In this document: piece after piece, positions 19,140-28,987 of the stretch
How the letters are laid out: every line of letters starts with the position of its first letter
Position numbering within the stretch: the stretch's first letter is position 1
Origin: Methyloprofundus sp.
GTDB taxonomy: Bacteria > Pseudomonadota > Gammaproteobacteria > Methylococcales > Methylomonadaceae
NCBI GenBank assembly: GCA_028599115.1
Contig: JAQRMR010000006.1
Coordinates: 1-45,551, forward strand
Length of the DNA stretch: 45,551 nucleotides
Direction: 5' to 3'
The notes under the pieces: generated by a model
Told to the model about the DNA's origin: nothing
Database searches by the model: none
The model's input: only the letters and a program-made list of their open reading frames with translations
Position numbers and translations under genes: made by a program

Positions 19140-19616
19140 TTAGACATATTTAATCGATAATATTTCGTAATCGACATCACCACCTGGTGTTTTTACAGTC
19201 ACGACATCTTCCACTTCTTTACCAATTAAAGCACGAGCAATAGGTGATCCAACTGAAATACGGCCTGCTTTAATATCTGCTTCATCAACACCCACTATTT
19301 GGTAGGTCACTTTTTTCTCTGTCTCTAAATCTTCAATTTCAAGCGTCGCTCCAAAAATAACCTTTCCTTGAGCATCAATCTTAGTCACATCAATGATTTG
19401 CGCATTAGATAACTTGGCTTCAATTTCATTAATTCGCCCTTCTGCAAAACCTTGCTGCTCTCTTGCGGCATGATACTCAGCATTCTCTTTTAAATCACCA
19501 TGTTCTCTAGCTGTTGCTATATCCGCCACAATTCGAGGTCTGACGACTGTTTTTAATTCATCCAATTCTGCACGTAATTTATCCGCGCCAACCACAGTAA
19601 GAGGTACCTTATCCAT
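19140..19616 (-). CDS. greA: Transcription elongation factor GreA
   Basis: 158-aa factor that stimulates cleavage of backtracked RNA by RNA polymerase. The N-terminal coiled coil carries the conserved [21 protein letters not shown] with the acidic tip residues, and the C-terminal FKBP-like domain ends with [16 protein letters not shown]. It is preceded by carB, the common carAB-greA order. Confidence 0.97.
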   Translation of the reverse strand: MDKVPLTVVGADKLRAELDELKTVVRPRIVADIATAREHGDLKENAEYHAAREQQGFAEGRINEIEAKLSNAQIIDVTKIDAQGKVIFGATLEIEDLETEKKVTYQIVGVDEADIKAGRISVGSPIARALIGKEVEDVVTVKTPGGDVDYEILSIKYV

Positions 19617-19782
19617 TTAAAAAACTCCCAACTCTTTAATTTCTATATTTGTAACACAAAAACAAAGATTAGCTCACGCCTATCCTTGTTTTCATTTTCA
19701 ATTCCCCTAAAGCCCTAAACTACCATTGCGTAACAATAAAAGTCGCCAACAGAGGCTTTGAGAAATTTAACTTATTTAATCA

Positions 19783-22700
19783 CTAAGCCAAACTTTTATG
19801 TAACTCTTGCAAATTATTCACATCACTTGCACCCAATTCACCCAATGCATAACAAGCAGCTCTTGCTCCTGCCATCGTTGTGTAATAGGTCACATGATGC
19901 TGCAATGCTTCGCGACGCATAGTAAATGAATCCGCAACCGCTTTAACGCCCTCTGTGGTATTAATGATTAATTGAATTTCATCGTTTTTAATCATATCAA
20001 CCGTATTAGGTCGCCCTTCGTTTACTTTATAAACGACATCACAAGCAATATTTGCATCTTGTAAGACTTTTGCCGTTCCTTTGGTCGCAACAATTTTATA
20101 ATTATTATTAACCAATATCTCCGCAATTTCGACCAGCTTAGGTTTATCAACTTCACGAATACTAATCAACGCTGTACCGTTAGCATTTAGATTAACACCG
20201 GATGCGCGTTGTGATTTAGCAAAAGCCTCACCAAAAGTTTTACCCACGCCCATTACTTCACCCGTTGATTTCATCTCAGGGCCTAATAAAGGATCAACGC
20301 CAGGAAATTTAACAAAAGGGAACACCGCTTCTTTGACGGAAAAATACTCAGGAATACGCTCTTCAGTAATACCTTGCTCTTTTAGTGATTTACCCGCCAT
20401 ACATAAGGCAGCAATTTTTGCTAATGGATAACCCGTCGCCTTTGATACAAAAGGTGCTGTACGCGATGCACGAGGATTAACCTCTAGTACATAAATAGTT
20501 TCACCTTGAATGGCAAACTGCGTATTCATCAAACCACGCACACCTAATGCTTCAGCCATTTTAGCAACTTGTACACGCAACTCATCCTGCAAATGCTTAG
20601 GTAAATCATAAGGAGGGATTGAACAGGCTGAATCACCTGAATGCACACCTGCTTGCTCTACATGCTGCATTAAACCGCCAATTAAGACAGTTTCACCATC
20701 GTAAATCGCATCAACATCCATTTCAATCGCATCATCTAAAAAACGATCCAATAAAACAGGTGAATCATTAGAAACACTAATGGCTTCTTTCATATAACGC
20801 TGTAAGGCTTCATCGTCATAAACGATTTCCATGCCTCGACCACCCAATACATAAGAAGGACGTACAACTAATGGATAACCTAGCTCTTTCGCAACAGCCA
20901 TCGCTTGCTCTGTTGAAGAAGCCGTGCCATTAGGCGGTTGTTTTAATTGTAATTTGTCGATTAAACTTTGGAAGCGCTCTCTATCTTCAGCCAAATCAAT
21001 GGCATCCGGCGAAGTTCCTATAATTGGCACACCGGCCGCTTCTAAATCACGTGCTAATTTTAGTGGCGTTTGCCCACCATATTGCACAATAACGCCTTTA
21101 GGATTTTCTAGGTGAATAATTTCTAATACATCCTCAAAAGTTAAACCTTCAAAATAAAGTCTGTCAGACGTATCGTAATCAGTCGAAACCGTTTCTGGAT
21201 TACAGTTGACCATAATGGTTTCGTAACCATCTTCACGCAATGCTAATGCAGCATGTACGCAACAATAATCAAACTCAATCCCTTGCCCAATACGGTTAGG
21301 GCCACCACCTAAAATAATGATTTTTTCTTTATCCGATACACGTGCCTCACATTCTTGCTCGTAAGTAGAATATAGATAGGCAGTATCTGACGAAAATTCG
21401 GCCGCACAAGAATCAATACGCTTATAAACAGGGCGTATATCTTGCTTATGCCGTAATTTACGCACCGCAGACTCTTTAGTGCTTAAGAGTTTTGCTAAAC
21501 GTGCATCCGAAAAGCCTTTTTGTTTTAGGCGGAATAACTCCCCTTCTTTCAAAGTTGCTAATGTTTTGCTCGTTAATGATTTTTCAGTGACAATTAAATC
21601 CTCTACTTGCGCTAGAAACCACGGATCAATTTTACTGGCTTCATGAATGTCATCAAATGCCATCCCACTACGAAAAGCATCTGCCACATACCATAAGCGC
21701 TCAGGACCTGGGTGACGCATTTCACGCTGCATTTTATCAGCAGCACCTGGATCCGTTAAATCAACCACTTCATCCAAGCCATCGACACCAACCTCTAAGC
21801 CACGCAATGCTTTCTGTAAAGATTCTTGAAAAGTACGGCCAATGGCCATGACTTCACCCACAGATTTCATCTGTGTGGTTAATCGATCATCTGCTTTAGG
21901 GAATTTTTCAAAAGTAAAACGAGGTACTTTCGTAACCACATAATCAATCGTTGGCTCAAATGATGCAGGTGTTGCACCGCCAGTAATTTCATTTTGTAAT
22001 TCATCTAAAGTGTAACCCACAGCTAATTTTGCTGCGACTTTCGCAATAGGAAAACCCGTTGCTTTAGAAGCTAAGGCTGAAGAACGTGATACACGAGGAT
22101 TCATCTCAATGATAACCATACGGCCATCTTTTGGATTAATGGCAACCTGTACGTTTGACCCACCTGTATCAACACCAATCTCACGTAATATCGCTAAAGA
22201 AACATTCCGTAATATTTGATACTCTTTATCTGTTAATGTTTGTGCAGGTGCAACAGTAATGGAGTCTCCTGTATGCACACCCATAGGGTCAAAATTCTCG
22301 ATAGAACAGATAATAATACAATTGTCTTTGGTATCACGCACCACTTCCATCTCGTATTCTTTCCAGCCCAATACCGATTCTTCGATCAATAATTCATTGG
22401 TTGGCGATAAGTAGAGTCCACGCTCACAAATTTCAACAAACTCTTCTTTATTATAAGCAATACCACCACCACTTCCACCCATGGTGAATGAAGGGCGGAT
22501 AACAGTTGGATACCCTACCTCTGCTTGTGCAGAAAAAGCCTCTTCCATACTGTGTGCGGTTTTTGATTTAGCAACTTCAAAACCTAAGCGCGCCATCGCA
22601 TCATTAAAAAGCTGGCGATCTTCAGCCATATTAATAGCTTCTTTATTCGCACCAATCATTTCCACGCCGTATTTTGCTAATACACCATGTTTATCTAGAT

Positions 22701-23001
22701 CTAAGGCACAATTTAATGCTGTTTGACCGCCCATAGTTGGCAATACTGCATCTGGGCGCTCTTTTTCAATAATCTTTTCTACCGTTTCCCAGTCTATCGG
22801 CTCGATATAAATCGCATCGGCCATATCGGGGTCAGTCATAATCGTTGCAGGATTAGAATTGACTAAAATAACACGATAGCCTTCTTCGCGCAGCGCTTTA
22901 CAAGCCTGTGTTCCTGAGTAATCAAATTCACAAGCTTGACCAATAACAATCGGGCCTGCGCCTAATAATAATATGGATTTTATGTCGGTTCTTTTTGGCA
23001 T
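19783..23001 (-). CDS. carB: Carbamoyl-phosphate synthase large subunit
   Basis: 1072-aa synthetase that makes carbamoyl phosphate for arginine and pyrimidine synthesis. Two homologous ATP-grasp halves are visible: the first starts [29 protein letters not shown], the second near residue 555 with [25 protein letters not shown]. Each has Gly-rich loops ([12 protein letters not shown] and [11 protein letters not shown]) and a NPRx[14 protein letters not shown] site. The last 140 residues form the allosteric MGS-like domain. Full length; 23 bp after carA. Confidence 0.98.
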   Translation of the reverse strand: MPKRTDIKSILLLGAGPIVIGQACEFDYSGTQACKALREEGYRVILVNSNPATIMTDPDMADAIYIEPIDWETVEKIIEKERPDAVLPTMGGQTALNCALDLDKHGVLAKYGVEMIGANKEAINMAEDRQLFNDAMARLGFEVAKSKTAHSMEEAFSAQAEVGYPTVIRPSFTMGGSGGGIAYNKEEFVEICERGLYLSPTNELLIEESVLGWKEYEMEVVRDTKDNCIIICSIENFDPMGVHTGDSITVAPAQTLTDKEYQILRNVSLAILREIGVDTGGSNVQVAINPKDGRMVIIEMNPRVSRSSALASKATGFPIAKVAAKLAVGYTLDELQNEITGGATPASFEPTIDYVVTKVPRFTFEKFPKADDRLTTQMKSVGEVMAIGRTFQESLQKALRGLEVGVDGLDEVVDLTDPGAADKMQREMRHPGPERLWYVADAFRSGMAFDDIHEASKIDPWFLAQVEDLIVTEKSLTSKTLATLKEGELFRLKQKGFSDARLAKLLSTKESAVRKLRHKQDIRPVYKRIDSCAAEFSSDTAYLYSTYEQECEARVSDKEKIIILGGGPNRIGQGIEFDYCCVHAALALREDGYETIMVNCNPETVSTDYDTSDRLYFEGLTFEDVLEIIHLENPKGVIVQYGGQTPLKLARDLEAAGVPIIGTSPDAIDLAEDRERFQSLIDKLQLKQPPNGTASSTEQAMAVAKELGYPLVVRPSYVLGGRGMEIVYDDEALQRYMKEAISVSNDSPVLLDRFLDDAIEMDVDAIYDGETVLIGGLMQHVEQAGVHSGDSACSIPPYDLPKHLQDELRVQVAKMAEALGVRGLMNTQFAIQGETIYVLEVNPRASRTAPFVSKATGYPLAKIAALCMAGKSLKEQGITEERIPEYFSVKEAVFPFVKFPGVDPLLGPEMKSTGEVMGVGKTFGEAFAKSQRASGVNLNANGTALISIREVDKPKLVEIAEILVNNNYKIVATKGTAKVLQDANIACDVVYKVNEGRPNTVDMIKNDEIQLIINTTEGVKAVADSFTMRREALQHHVTYYTTMAGARAACYALGELGASDVNNLQELHKSLA

Positions 23002-23024
23002 ATTCGTCTATTGCTCAGCAGTAA

Positions 23025-24152
23025 TTATTTGGCTAGGTTCATCATATCTATAAAATCATCAAATAATGATTCTACGTCATGCGGGCCTGGGCTTGCTTCT
23101 GGATGGCCTTGAAAGCTCATTGCAGGAATATCAGTACGTGCAATGCCTTGTAAACTGCCATCAAATAAAGAGTGGAAAGTCGCTTCTAAGTTATTTGGTA
23201 ATGAATCTGCAGCGACAGCAAAGCCATGATTCTGGCTACTAATCATCACACGACCTGTCGCTTTTTCTTGTACCGGATGATTGGCTCCATGGTGGCCAAA
23301 TTTCATCTTTTCTGTCGTAGCACCACAAGCTAAAGCCAATAATTGATGGCCTAAACAAATACCAAAGACAGGAATTTTTTTATCCAAAATAACTTTAATT
23401 GCTTCAATGGCATAAGTACAAGGCTCAGGATCTCCTGGGCCATTAGATAAAAACACGCCATCTGGATTCATTGCTAAAACATCTGCAGCAGGCGTTGTTG
23501 CTGGAACAACAGTTACGCGACAGCCACGGTTAGCTAATAAACGCAGGATATTTCGCTTAACACCAAAATCATAGGCTACAACATGCTTGGTTAAATTTTC
23601 AGCCTGTTGATGCCCGCCTTTTAGGCTCCAAGTATTTTCAGTCCATTCATATACATCAGAAGTGGTCACTTCTTTTGCTAAATCTAAGCCTTTTAAACCC
23701 GAAAAACTATCAATCGCCGCTTGAGCGTCTTCCTCTGAAATCGAATCACCTGCAATAATACATCCACGCTGCGCCCCTTTATCACGTAGTAATCGTGTTA
23801 ACTGACGCGTATCAATTTCCGCAATGGCAACAACGTTATTGTCTTGTAAGTATTGAGATAAGCTTTTTTCTGAGCGCCAACTGCTAGAGACTAAAGGTAA
23901 ATCACGAATCACCAAACCACTAGCAAAAACAGATGCTGACTCATTATCTTCGTCCGTTGTACCCACATTACCCACATGAGGGTAAGTTAAAGTAACAATT
24001 TGCTTTGCATAAGAAGGGTCACTTAAAATTTCTTGATACCCTGTTAAAGAAGTATTAAACACCACTTCTCCTGCCGAACATCCATCTGCGCCTATTGACA
24101 CACCATGAAATACGGTCCCATCTTCTAACATTAATAATGCAGGTTTGTGCAT
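23025..24152 (-). CDS. carA: Carbamoyl-phosphate synthase small subunit
   Basis: 375-aa glutaminase subunit that supplies ammonia to CarB. The N-terminal domain is followed by a class I glutamine amidotransferase with the nucleophile in [12 protein letters not shown] and the catalytic His/Glu in [13 protein letters not shown]. The 182-bp upstream region contains a hairpin that may belong to the leader. Confidence 0.98.
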   Translation of the reverse strand: MHKPALLMLEDGTVFHGVSIGADGCSAGEVVFNTSLTGYQEILSDPSYAKQIVTLTYPHVGNVGTTDEDNESASVFASGLVIRDLPLVSSSWRSEKSLSQYLQDNNVVAIAEIDTRQLTRLLRDKGAQRGCIIAGDSISEEDAQAAIDSFSGLKGLDLAKEVTTSDVYEWTENTWSLKGGHQQAENLTKHVVAYDFGVKRNILRLLANRGCRVTVVPATTPAADVLAMNPDGVFLSNGPGDPEPCTYAIEAIKVILDKKIPVFGICLGHQLLALACGATTEKMKFGHHGANHPVQEKATGRVMISSQNHGFAVAADSLPNNLEATFHSLFDGSLQGIARTDIPAMSFQGHPEASPGPHDVESLFDDFIDMMNLAK

Positions 24153-24173
24153 TCTCGCCTCTTAAATATACAA

Positions 24174-24203
24174 AACGGGAGCGGCTTTAAGCCTACCCCC
24201 GTT
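24174..24203 (-). promoter_or_regulatory. Hairpin in the carA leader
   Basis: Upstream of carA the minus strand can form an outer stem AACGGG/CCCGTT around an inner perfect palindrome GGCTTTAAGCC. A short TTTTG run follows 5' to 3', giving a weak terminator-like shape 22 bp before carA. It could be an attenuator or the terminator of the upstream PilZ gene region; no leader peptide was identified. Confidence 0.4.
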
Positions 24204-24334
24204 ATGAAAAAATACGTTCAACATCGACCTTATAAAAGTCGAATTAATACTTTAATTTTACTGAATTATTGGCCTGCAGTCATTAAGATTTTTAATATCA
24301 CTCTTATCCCTCGAAATTAAGCTTATATCAGCAA

Positions 24335-24709
24335 CTAAACATGCTTTTCTACAAATTTCATTAAATGCTCTTTACCCACCGCATCTATTTCAAGAAAATA
24401 CATACCTAACTGACATTCATCCTGAGTCAATCGACGCGAATAAACCACACGACACTTTGCTTTAAGCGCATAATTACTTTTTTTATTTTCCGGCAAATTA
24501 AGCACTAAACTAACTTCTAAAGGCTTACCCTCACGAACATAGTCTCCTTTTGGCGTAACTTGGTCCCTATCAAAAGTGCTGCATTTTATCGCAATACCAC
24601 CTAAAGAAATATCAAGGGCTTGGCCACTAATATCATATTCATTACTCTGAATACTTACCGCTAACAATGGAACTGCAACTCTAGTTGTTAAACGCCTTTT
24701 TTGGTTCAT
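24335..24709 (-). CDS. PilZ domain c-di-GMP-binding protein
   Basis: 124-aa single-domain protein. Both c-di-GMP contacts of the PilZ family are present: RxxxR near the N terminus (RLTTR) and DxSxxG (DISLGG) about 30 residues later. It is expected to change conformation on binding c-di-GMP and to act on an unknown partner. It lies 15 bp after the flavin reductase-like gene and may share its transcript with nadC. Another gene of the window makes the ligand (GAF-GGDEF at 4096-5283), but no direct link is shown. Confidence 0.9.
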   Translation of the reverse strand: MNQKRRLTTRVAVPLLAVSIQSNEYDISGQALDISLGGIAIKCSTFDRDQVTPKGDYVREGKPLEVSLVLNLPENKKSNYALKAKCRVVYSRRLTQDECQLGMYFLEIDAVGKEHLMKFVEKHV

Positions 24710-24724
24710 ACCCTTGACCTTCTA

Positions 24725-25216
24725 CTATTTAATCTCCGCCACTAATTCAGCACTACCATCCATATTTTCAGTATCGCTATATAACATAGCCACACCCTCA
24801 TTCAGTATTTTACTCGCAATAACTTCACAAATAACAACTTGATGGTCACCAGCAGCCACTTCATTAAGCCACTGGCATTCAAAAGAGACCAAAGCTTCTT
24901 GCAAAACAGGTACAGCAGAATCGGATTCTAACCAAGTGCCTAATGACATTTTATCAGCTACACCCGATTGCCCGTAATGCGCAGCAAACTCCATTTGCGA
25001 TTCTGCTAAAACATTAACCGTACATCGCCGCCCTTCTTTAAAAATATCATAAGAAATATGCTCTGGGTTAATACTAATAGCCAACAATACTGGGTTAAAT
25101 GAAACTTGCATCACCCAAGCTGCAGTAAAAGCATTCGCCTTATGTGACTCGCTCGCCACGGCAACCAGTACAACCCCAGAATTTAATTTTTTTAATGCTT
25201 TAGTTATTTCTTTCAT
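24725..25216 (-). CDS. Flavin reductase-like domain protein
   Basis: 163-aa protein of the flavin reductase/flavoredoxin family (FMN-binding split barrel). It has the N-terminal SGVVLVAV..NAFTAAWVMQVSFNPVLLAISINP pattern, a middle CTVNVLAESQ segment and GDHQVVICEV near residue 130. The family either reduces free flavin with NAD(P)H or carries FMN as an electron carrier; which applies cannot be told here. Its start overlaps the nadC stop by 1 nt. Confidence 0.85.
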   Translation of the reverse strand: MKEITKALKKLNSGVVLVAVASESHKANAFTAAWVMQVSFNPVLLAISINPEHISYDIFKEGRRCTVNVLAESQMEFAAHYGQSGVADKMSLGTWLESDSAVPVLQEALVSFECQWLNEVAAGDHQVVICEVIASKILNEGVAMLYSDTENMDGSAELVAEIK

Positions 25217-26046
25217 TATCCCATCTCTAAATCAATGCGCATCGACAAATCAACCGCTTGCACACTTTTTGTTAATGCCCCAATAGAAATATAATCAACC
25301 CCTGTTTCAGCCACGCTGCGAATGCTATCTAAAGTAATATTTCCTGACGCTTCTAATTCGATTTTTCCAGCAACTTTTTTAACTGCCTCACGCAAGCTAG
25401 CTAAAGAAAAATTATCCAGCATAATTCGCGTTGGCTCAGCAGCAATCGCTTGATCTAATTCATCCATTGACTCCACCTCTACCTCCAACAAAGATGAGCC
25501 AATTTGTTTTGCTTTTTCAACAGCTAAAGCAATAGAACCTGCTGCCATAATATGGTTTTCCTTAATCAAAATACCATCATACAGACCGATACGGTGGTTA
25601 TAGCAACCGCCACAAACAACCGCATATTTTTGCGCATCCCGCAAACCTGGAATCGTTTTTCTAGTATCCAAAACCTTACAATGAGTCCCAGAAACAGCTT
25701 GCGCATATAACCGAGATTGCGTTGCTGTTGCGGATAAAGTTTGCAACAGGTTTAAAGCGGTTCTCTCCCCTGTTAATAAAGGCCTTGCCAAGCCTTGTAA
25801 CACACACAAAACACTTCCTTCCTCAACCCAATCACCTTCTTTACACTGCCACGTTATTTGCACTTTAGCATCTAGCTCAGCAAAAACAGCATTAAACCAA
25901 TCTTGCCCACAGCATAACATCCCTTCTCGGGTAATGACCGTTGCACTCGCTACATGACCAGCAGAAATAATTTGCGCTGTTAAATCGCCACTGCCTATAT
26001 CTTCTTCAAGAAAGGGCTTAATATTAATCGCAGGTAGTTTACTCAT
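25216..26046 (-). CDS. nadC: Nicotinate-nucleotide pyrophosphorylase
   Basis: 276-aa quinolinate phosphoribosyltransferase of de novo NAD synthesis. The typical blocks FLEEDIGSGDLTA at the start, RTALNLLQTLSATAT, KVLDTRKTIPGLR, GGCYNHRIGLYDGILIKENH and EASGNITLDSI are intact. The start at MSKLPAI is chosen because an upstream 20-residue extension runs into the terminator of the preceding gene and lacks family similarity. Confidence 0.96.
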   Translation of the reverse strand: MSKLPAINIKPFLEEDIGSGDLTAQIISAGHVASATVITREGMLCCGQDWFNAVFAELDAKVQITWQCKEGDWVEEGSVLCVLQGLARPLLTGERTALNLLQTLSATATQSRLYAQAVSGTHCKVLDTRKTIPGLRDAQKYAVVCGGCYNHRIGLYDGILIKENHIMAAGSIALAVEKAKQIGSSLLEVEVESMDELDQAIAAEPTRIMLDNFSLASLREAVKKVAGKIELEASGNITLDSIRSVAETGVDYISIGALTKSVQAVDLSMRIDLEMG

Positions 26047-26104
26047 AAAACAACAATCTCTATAAATAGATAAATTCATCAATAGCTTAACAAAATAAGC
26101 TAGC

Positions 26105-26138
26105 AAAAAAAAAGGATAGATTAAAAATCTACCCTTTT
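26105..26138 (-). terminator. Terminator between repeat protein gene and nadC
   Basis: A 9-bp minus-strand hairpin (26114-26122 with 26126-26134) is followed by nine T. It would end transcription of the upstream repeat protein gene, so nadC needs its own promoter or relies on read-through. Confidence 0.8.
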
Positions 26139-26183
26139 AAAACTCAAATAAGCTTAAACCGCTTTAAGCCGTTAATATGACAT

Positions 26184-26723
26184 TTACTTTAAGGCTTCTA
26201 ACTTAGATACAACCGCATCTGTCACTTGCGCTTCGTAATGACGAACTAAGGTAGAGTCAGTTGGCGATCCTGCCAATAAACCTTCTTCTACACTCACTAA
26301 ATTTTGTACAAAATGACGACGTAAAGTAGACTCCTCAGGAATTCTGTTACTTGCCGCTTGGTTAGCCGCAACTAACTGCTGGTAATGACGCTTTAAAGAC
26401 GAATCTTCCGGCATACCCGCAACAAATCGACTTTTTACTGGCTCTACAACTGGCTTAGCAACTGCCACTTTAACTTTTTCAACAACATCTTCAACAGCAG
26501 CAACAACCTTTTCCTCAACCTCAACAATCGTTTCTTTTACTTCCTCAACCTTAACTTTCTCAACAACATCTTCAACGGCAGCAACAACTTTTTCTTCAAC
26601 CTCAACAATCGCTTCTTTTACTTCTTTAACAGAAACTGAATTGTCAGTAGAACCTTCTTCCTGAGAGTTAAAGTAATACCAAATACCACCCACTATTGCG
26701 ACTAAAATTATAAATTCAAACAT
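26184..26723 (-). CDS. Membrane-anchored repeat protein, PxDSTLxRHY motif
   Basis: Unrecognised 179-aa protein. Residues 3-18 form one N-terminal membrane anchor. Residues 34-60 and 61-87 are two nearly identical 27-aa charged repeats rich in Val, Glu and Lys, likely a long helix. The C-terminal part has three copies of a motif, P-x-[DE]-S-[ST]-L-x-R-H-[YF], at 105-114, 129-138 and 154-163, spaced 24-25 residues. The repeated RH[YF] suggests a ligand- or protein-binding surface, but no function is known to me. It has its own terminator and is divergent from ampD. Confidence 0.8.
   Translation of the reverse strand: MFEFIILVAIVGGIWYYFNSQEEGSTDNSVSVKEVKEAIVEVEEKVVAAVEDVVEKVKVEEVKETIVEVEEKVVAAVEDVVEKVKVAVAKPVVEPVKSRFVAGMPEDSSLKRHYQQLVAANQAASNRIPEESTLRRHFVQNLVSVEEGLLAGSPTDSTLVRHYEAQVTDAVVSKLEALK
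26463..26624. repeat. Tandem 81-bp direct repeat within coding sequence
   Basis: Two copies of an 81-bp unit (26544-26624 and 26463-26543) encode the 27-aa Val/Glu/Lys repeats of the membrane-anchored protein. The copies differ at only a few bases, which points to a recent duplication or active copy-number change. Confidence 0.75.
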
Positions 26724-26861
26724 TGCTCACCCTTTAATTTTAAAAAATATTTAAGTATGTAAATTACGGTATCTATTATTCCATATAATACCTATTAGGT
26801 AAGACTTTTTCTTTATTGCTAACTCATCTTGTATCAGCTCTTTATTTTAAACTTGATTCTT

Positions 26862-27401
26862 ATGGAAATAAAACAACACCAACTTACTTCTGCTACGCAA
26901 ATTAAATCCCCCAATTTTGACGATAGACCCAATGAACAGGATATCTCACTGATTGTTATTCATTGCATTAGCTTACCTGAGGGATGCTTTAATACCCCAC
27001 ATATCAAGCAATTATTCTGCAATCAATTACAAGCGAAAGACCACCCAAGCTTTAAAGCAATCTGTGAACTTAAAGTCTCTAGCCATATCTTGATAGATCG
27101 TAATGGCAAAATCACTCAATACGTACCTTTTAATAAACGCGCCTGGCACGCAGGATTATCTCAGTATAAAAATCGCACCGCTTGCAATGACTTTTCTATC
27201 GGTATAGAGCTTGAAGGTACGGACAAAACAAGCTACACACCTAAACAATATCAACAACTCACTCAACTTATTAAATGTTTAATAACACACTACCCAAAAC
27301 TAAATAAGCAATCGATTACCGGACACAGCGACATTGCACCACAGCGCAAAACTGACCCTGGAGAGTTTTTTGATTGGGACTTATTAAAGGCTGCTTTGTG
27401 A
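26862..27401 (+). CDS. ampD: 1,6-anhydro-N-acetylmuramyl-L-alanine amidase AmpD
   Basis: Cytoplasmic zinc amidase of 179 aa that recycles peptidoglycan by cleaving anhydro-muropeptides; its loss induces AmpC-type beta-lactamases in some species. Zinc ligands are visible as His in LIVIHCIS, His in GHSDIAPQRKTDPG and Asp in the same block; SSHILIDRNGKITQYVPFNKRAWHAG is the expected core (the S here is VSSH). The start is set at MEIKQHQ because an 11-residue extension upstream is not family-like. Confidence 0.94.
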   Translation: MEIKQHQLTSATQIKSPNFDDRPNEQDISLIVIHCISLPEGCFNTPHIKQLFCNQLQAKDHPSFKAICELKVSSHILIDRNGKITQYVPFNKRAWHAGLSQYKNRTACNDFSIGIELEGTDKTSYTPKQYQQLTQLIKCLITHYPKLNKQSITGHSDIAPQRKTDPGEFFDWDLLKAAL

Positions 27402-27647
27402 AAATTAAGCACTGAAATGCAACGAATTTTAAACCGCAACCATAAAAGCCAGTACTTAAAATAGCGTACAAAAAAACGCCATCAACCCAAACGTGCTTCC
27501 CCTTCAATTTATTGAATCAATTACATCATATTATCACTGGAGTTTCTGTTATTATCCCCGTGTCTCACATTTTGTGATGACGCCTCGCTTTCATAGCGAT
27601 TAGAGTTTTAAATTTATTTTATTAACAACGCACCGTATAGGAATGTT

Positions 27648-27926
27648 ATGCCAGAAATTATCATTGAAAAAAATTTAAGCGAAGAACGTTTAAAAGAATT
27701 AGGCGTTTCAGATTGGAATATTTGGGATTGCCCAGTATCTGAATTTCGTCTTGATTTTGACAATAAAAACGAACGCTCGTATATCTTAGAAGGTGAAATT
27801 GTTGTCACTCCAGATGGCGGCGAATCAGTGACTATCGTACCTGGTGATTATGTTATCTTCCCTGATGGCTTAAAAAGCGTTTGGCAAGTGACTAAAACAT
27901 TGAAAAAGCATTATATGCACTTCTAA
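27648..27926 (+). CDS. Small cupin-domain protein
   Basis: 92-aa single-domain protein of the EutQ-like cupin_3 group: SDWNIWDCPVSEFR, then ERSYILEGEIVVTPDGGESVTIVPGDYVIFPDGLKSVWQVTKTLKKHY. The usual metal-binding His of the first cupin motif is not evident (Glu and Tyr lie there), so metal binding is uncertain. Relatives are common single-gene proteins of unknown role. The start is ATG with AGGAA 6 bp upstream. Confidence 0.85.
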   Translation: MPEIIIEKNLSEERLKELGVSDWNIWDCPVSEFRLDFDNKNERSYILEGEIVVTPDGGESVTIVPGDYVIFPDGLKSVWQVTKTLKKHYMHF

Positions 27927-27979
27927 AAAATTCAGATATCTTCGGGTACCTTAATACTGCGCCAGAATAAAAAGCATTC

Positions 27980-28006
27980 CTCCGATTACGCTGTCGCTAA
28001 TCGGAG
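27980..28006. repeat. REP-like palindrome
   Basis: CTCCGATTA and TAATCGGAG form a 9-bp inverted repeat around CGCTGTCGC. The pattern of a TCCGATTACGC..GCTAATCGGA palindrome resembles dispersed repetitive extragenic palindromes spread by REP-associated transposases. It sits between the convergent cupin and mtkB genes. Confidence 0.6.
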
Positions 28007-28033
28007 CGGCCGTCTTTAACTCTAGCTCAACAC

Positions 28034-28073
28034 AAAAAAGCCGCTTCTCACCTAAGGCAAGAAGCGGCTTTTT
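28034..28073. terminator. Bidirectional terminator after cupin gene and mtkB
   Basis: A stem AAAAAAGCCGCTTCT/AGAAGCGGCTTTTT with an 11-nt loop has A and T runs on both sides and lies between convergent genes. It can serve the plus-strand cupin gene and the minus-strand mtkAB. Confidence 0.88.
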
Positions 28074-28099
28074 AAAAGCATATTCGCGTACTTTGTAAC

Positions 28100-28987
28100 T
28101 TACATTTTCGCTAATACTTTTGCGATTGTTTCACCCATTGCTGAAGGTGTTGGTGCAATCGTTACGCCTAAGTCTTGTAACATTTCTACTTTTTCTGCAG
28201 CCGATTCGCCAGCTGAAGAAATAATCGCCCCAGCATGCCCCATGCGACGACCTTTAGGTGCAGTTAAACCCGCAATATAAGCAACAACGGGCTTATTCAT
28301 GTGCTTCGCGGCATAAACACCAGCTTCCACTTCTTGAGGCCCACCGATTTCGCCAATCATTAACACCAATTTAGTCTCATCATCTTCTTCGAATTTCTCG
28401 AAAATATCGCGATGCGAACTACCGTTGATAGGATCACCACCAATACCAACTGAGGTTGAGATACCAATACCTAATTCACGCATTTGATCTGCAGCTTCAT
28501 AACCTAAAGTACCCGAACGCCCCACGACACCCACAACACCTGATTGGTAAATATGACCCGGCATAATCCCTAGCATAGACTGCCCTGGCGTGATAGTTCC
28601 TGCACAGTTTGGTCCCGTTAGAATCATACGGTCTTTTTTAGGAAATTTACGTAAGAATTGCTTTACTTTCATCATATCTTGCGTAGGAATACCATCGGTA
28701 ATCGAGACACAATATTTAATACCTGCTTCCGCTGCTTCCATAATAGAATCAGCTGCAAATGCTGGCGGTACAAAAATAATACTCGCTTCCGCACCTTCTT
28801 GCTCAACTGACTCACGTACGGTATTAAAAACAGGACGTTCTAAATGCGTTTGCCCGCCTTTTCCTGGCGTAATACCACCAACAACATTAGAACCGTAGTT
28901 GATCATATCTTGTGCGTGGAAAGTTCCGATTTTCCCTGTGAAGCCCTGCACAATCATGCGCGTATCTTTGTTAATTAAAATCGCCAT
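28100..28987 (-). CDS. mtkB: Malate-CoA ligase (malate thiokinase) alpha subunit
   Basis: 295-aa subunit carrying the CoA-binding domain and the phosphohistidine. GKIGTFHAQDMINYG at the N terminus is the nucleotide/CoA fold, GRSGTLGYEAADQM the later domain, and GHAGAI holds the phosphorylated His. It is homologous to SucD, but the partner mtkA and adjacent malyl-CoA lyase identify it as the serine-cycle enzyme that makes malyl-CoA. TAATG overlap with mtkA gives coupled translation. Confidence 0.92.
   Translation of the reverse strand: MAILINKDTRMIVQGFTGKIGTFHAQDMINYGSNVVGGITPGKGGQTHLERPVFNTVRESVEQEGAEASIIFVPPAFAADSIMEAAEAGIKYCVSITDGIPTQDMMKVKQFLRKFPKKDRMILTGPNCAGTITPGQSMLGIMPGHIYQSGVVGVVGRSGTLGYEAADQMRELGIGISTSVGIGGDPINGSSHRDIFEKFEEDDETKLVLMIGEIGGPQEVEAGVYAAKHMNKPVVAYIAGLTAPKGRRMGHAGAIISSAGESAAEKVEMLQDLGVTIAPTPSAMGETIAKVLAKM

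Noticed and set aside
20924..21115. Plus-strand frames within carB and other long genes
   Set aside because: These are antisense shadows of well-identified genes with no start signals or recognisable domains.
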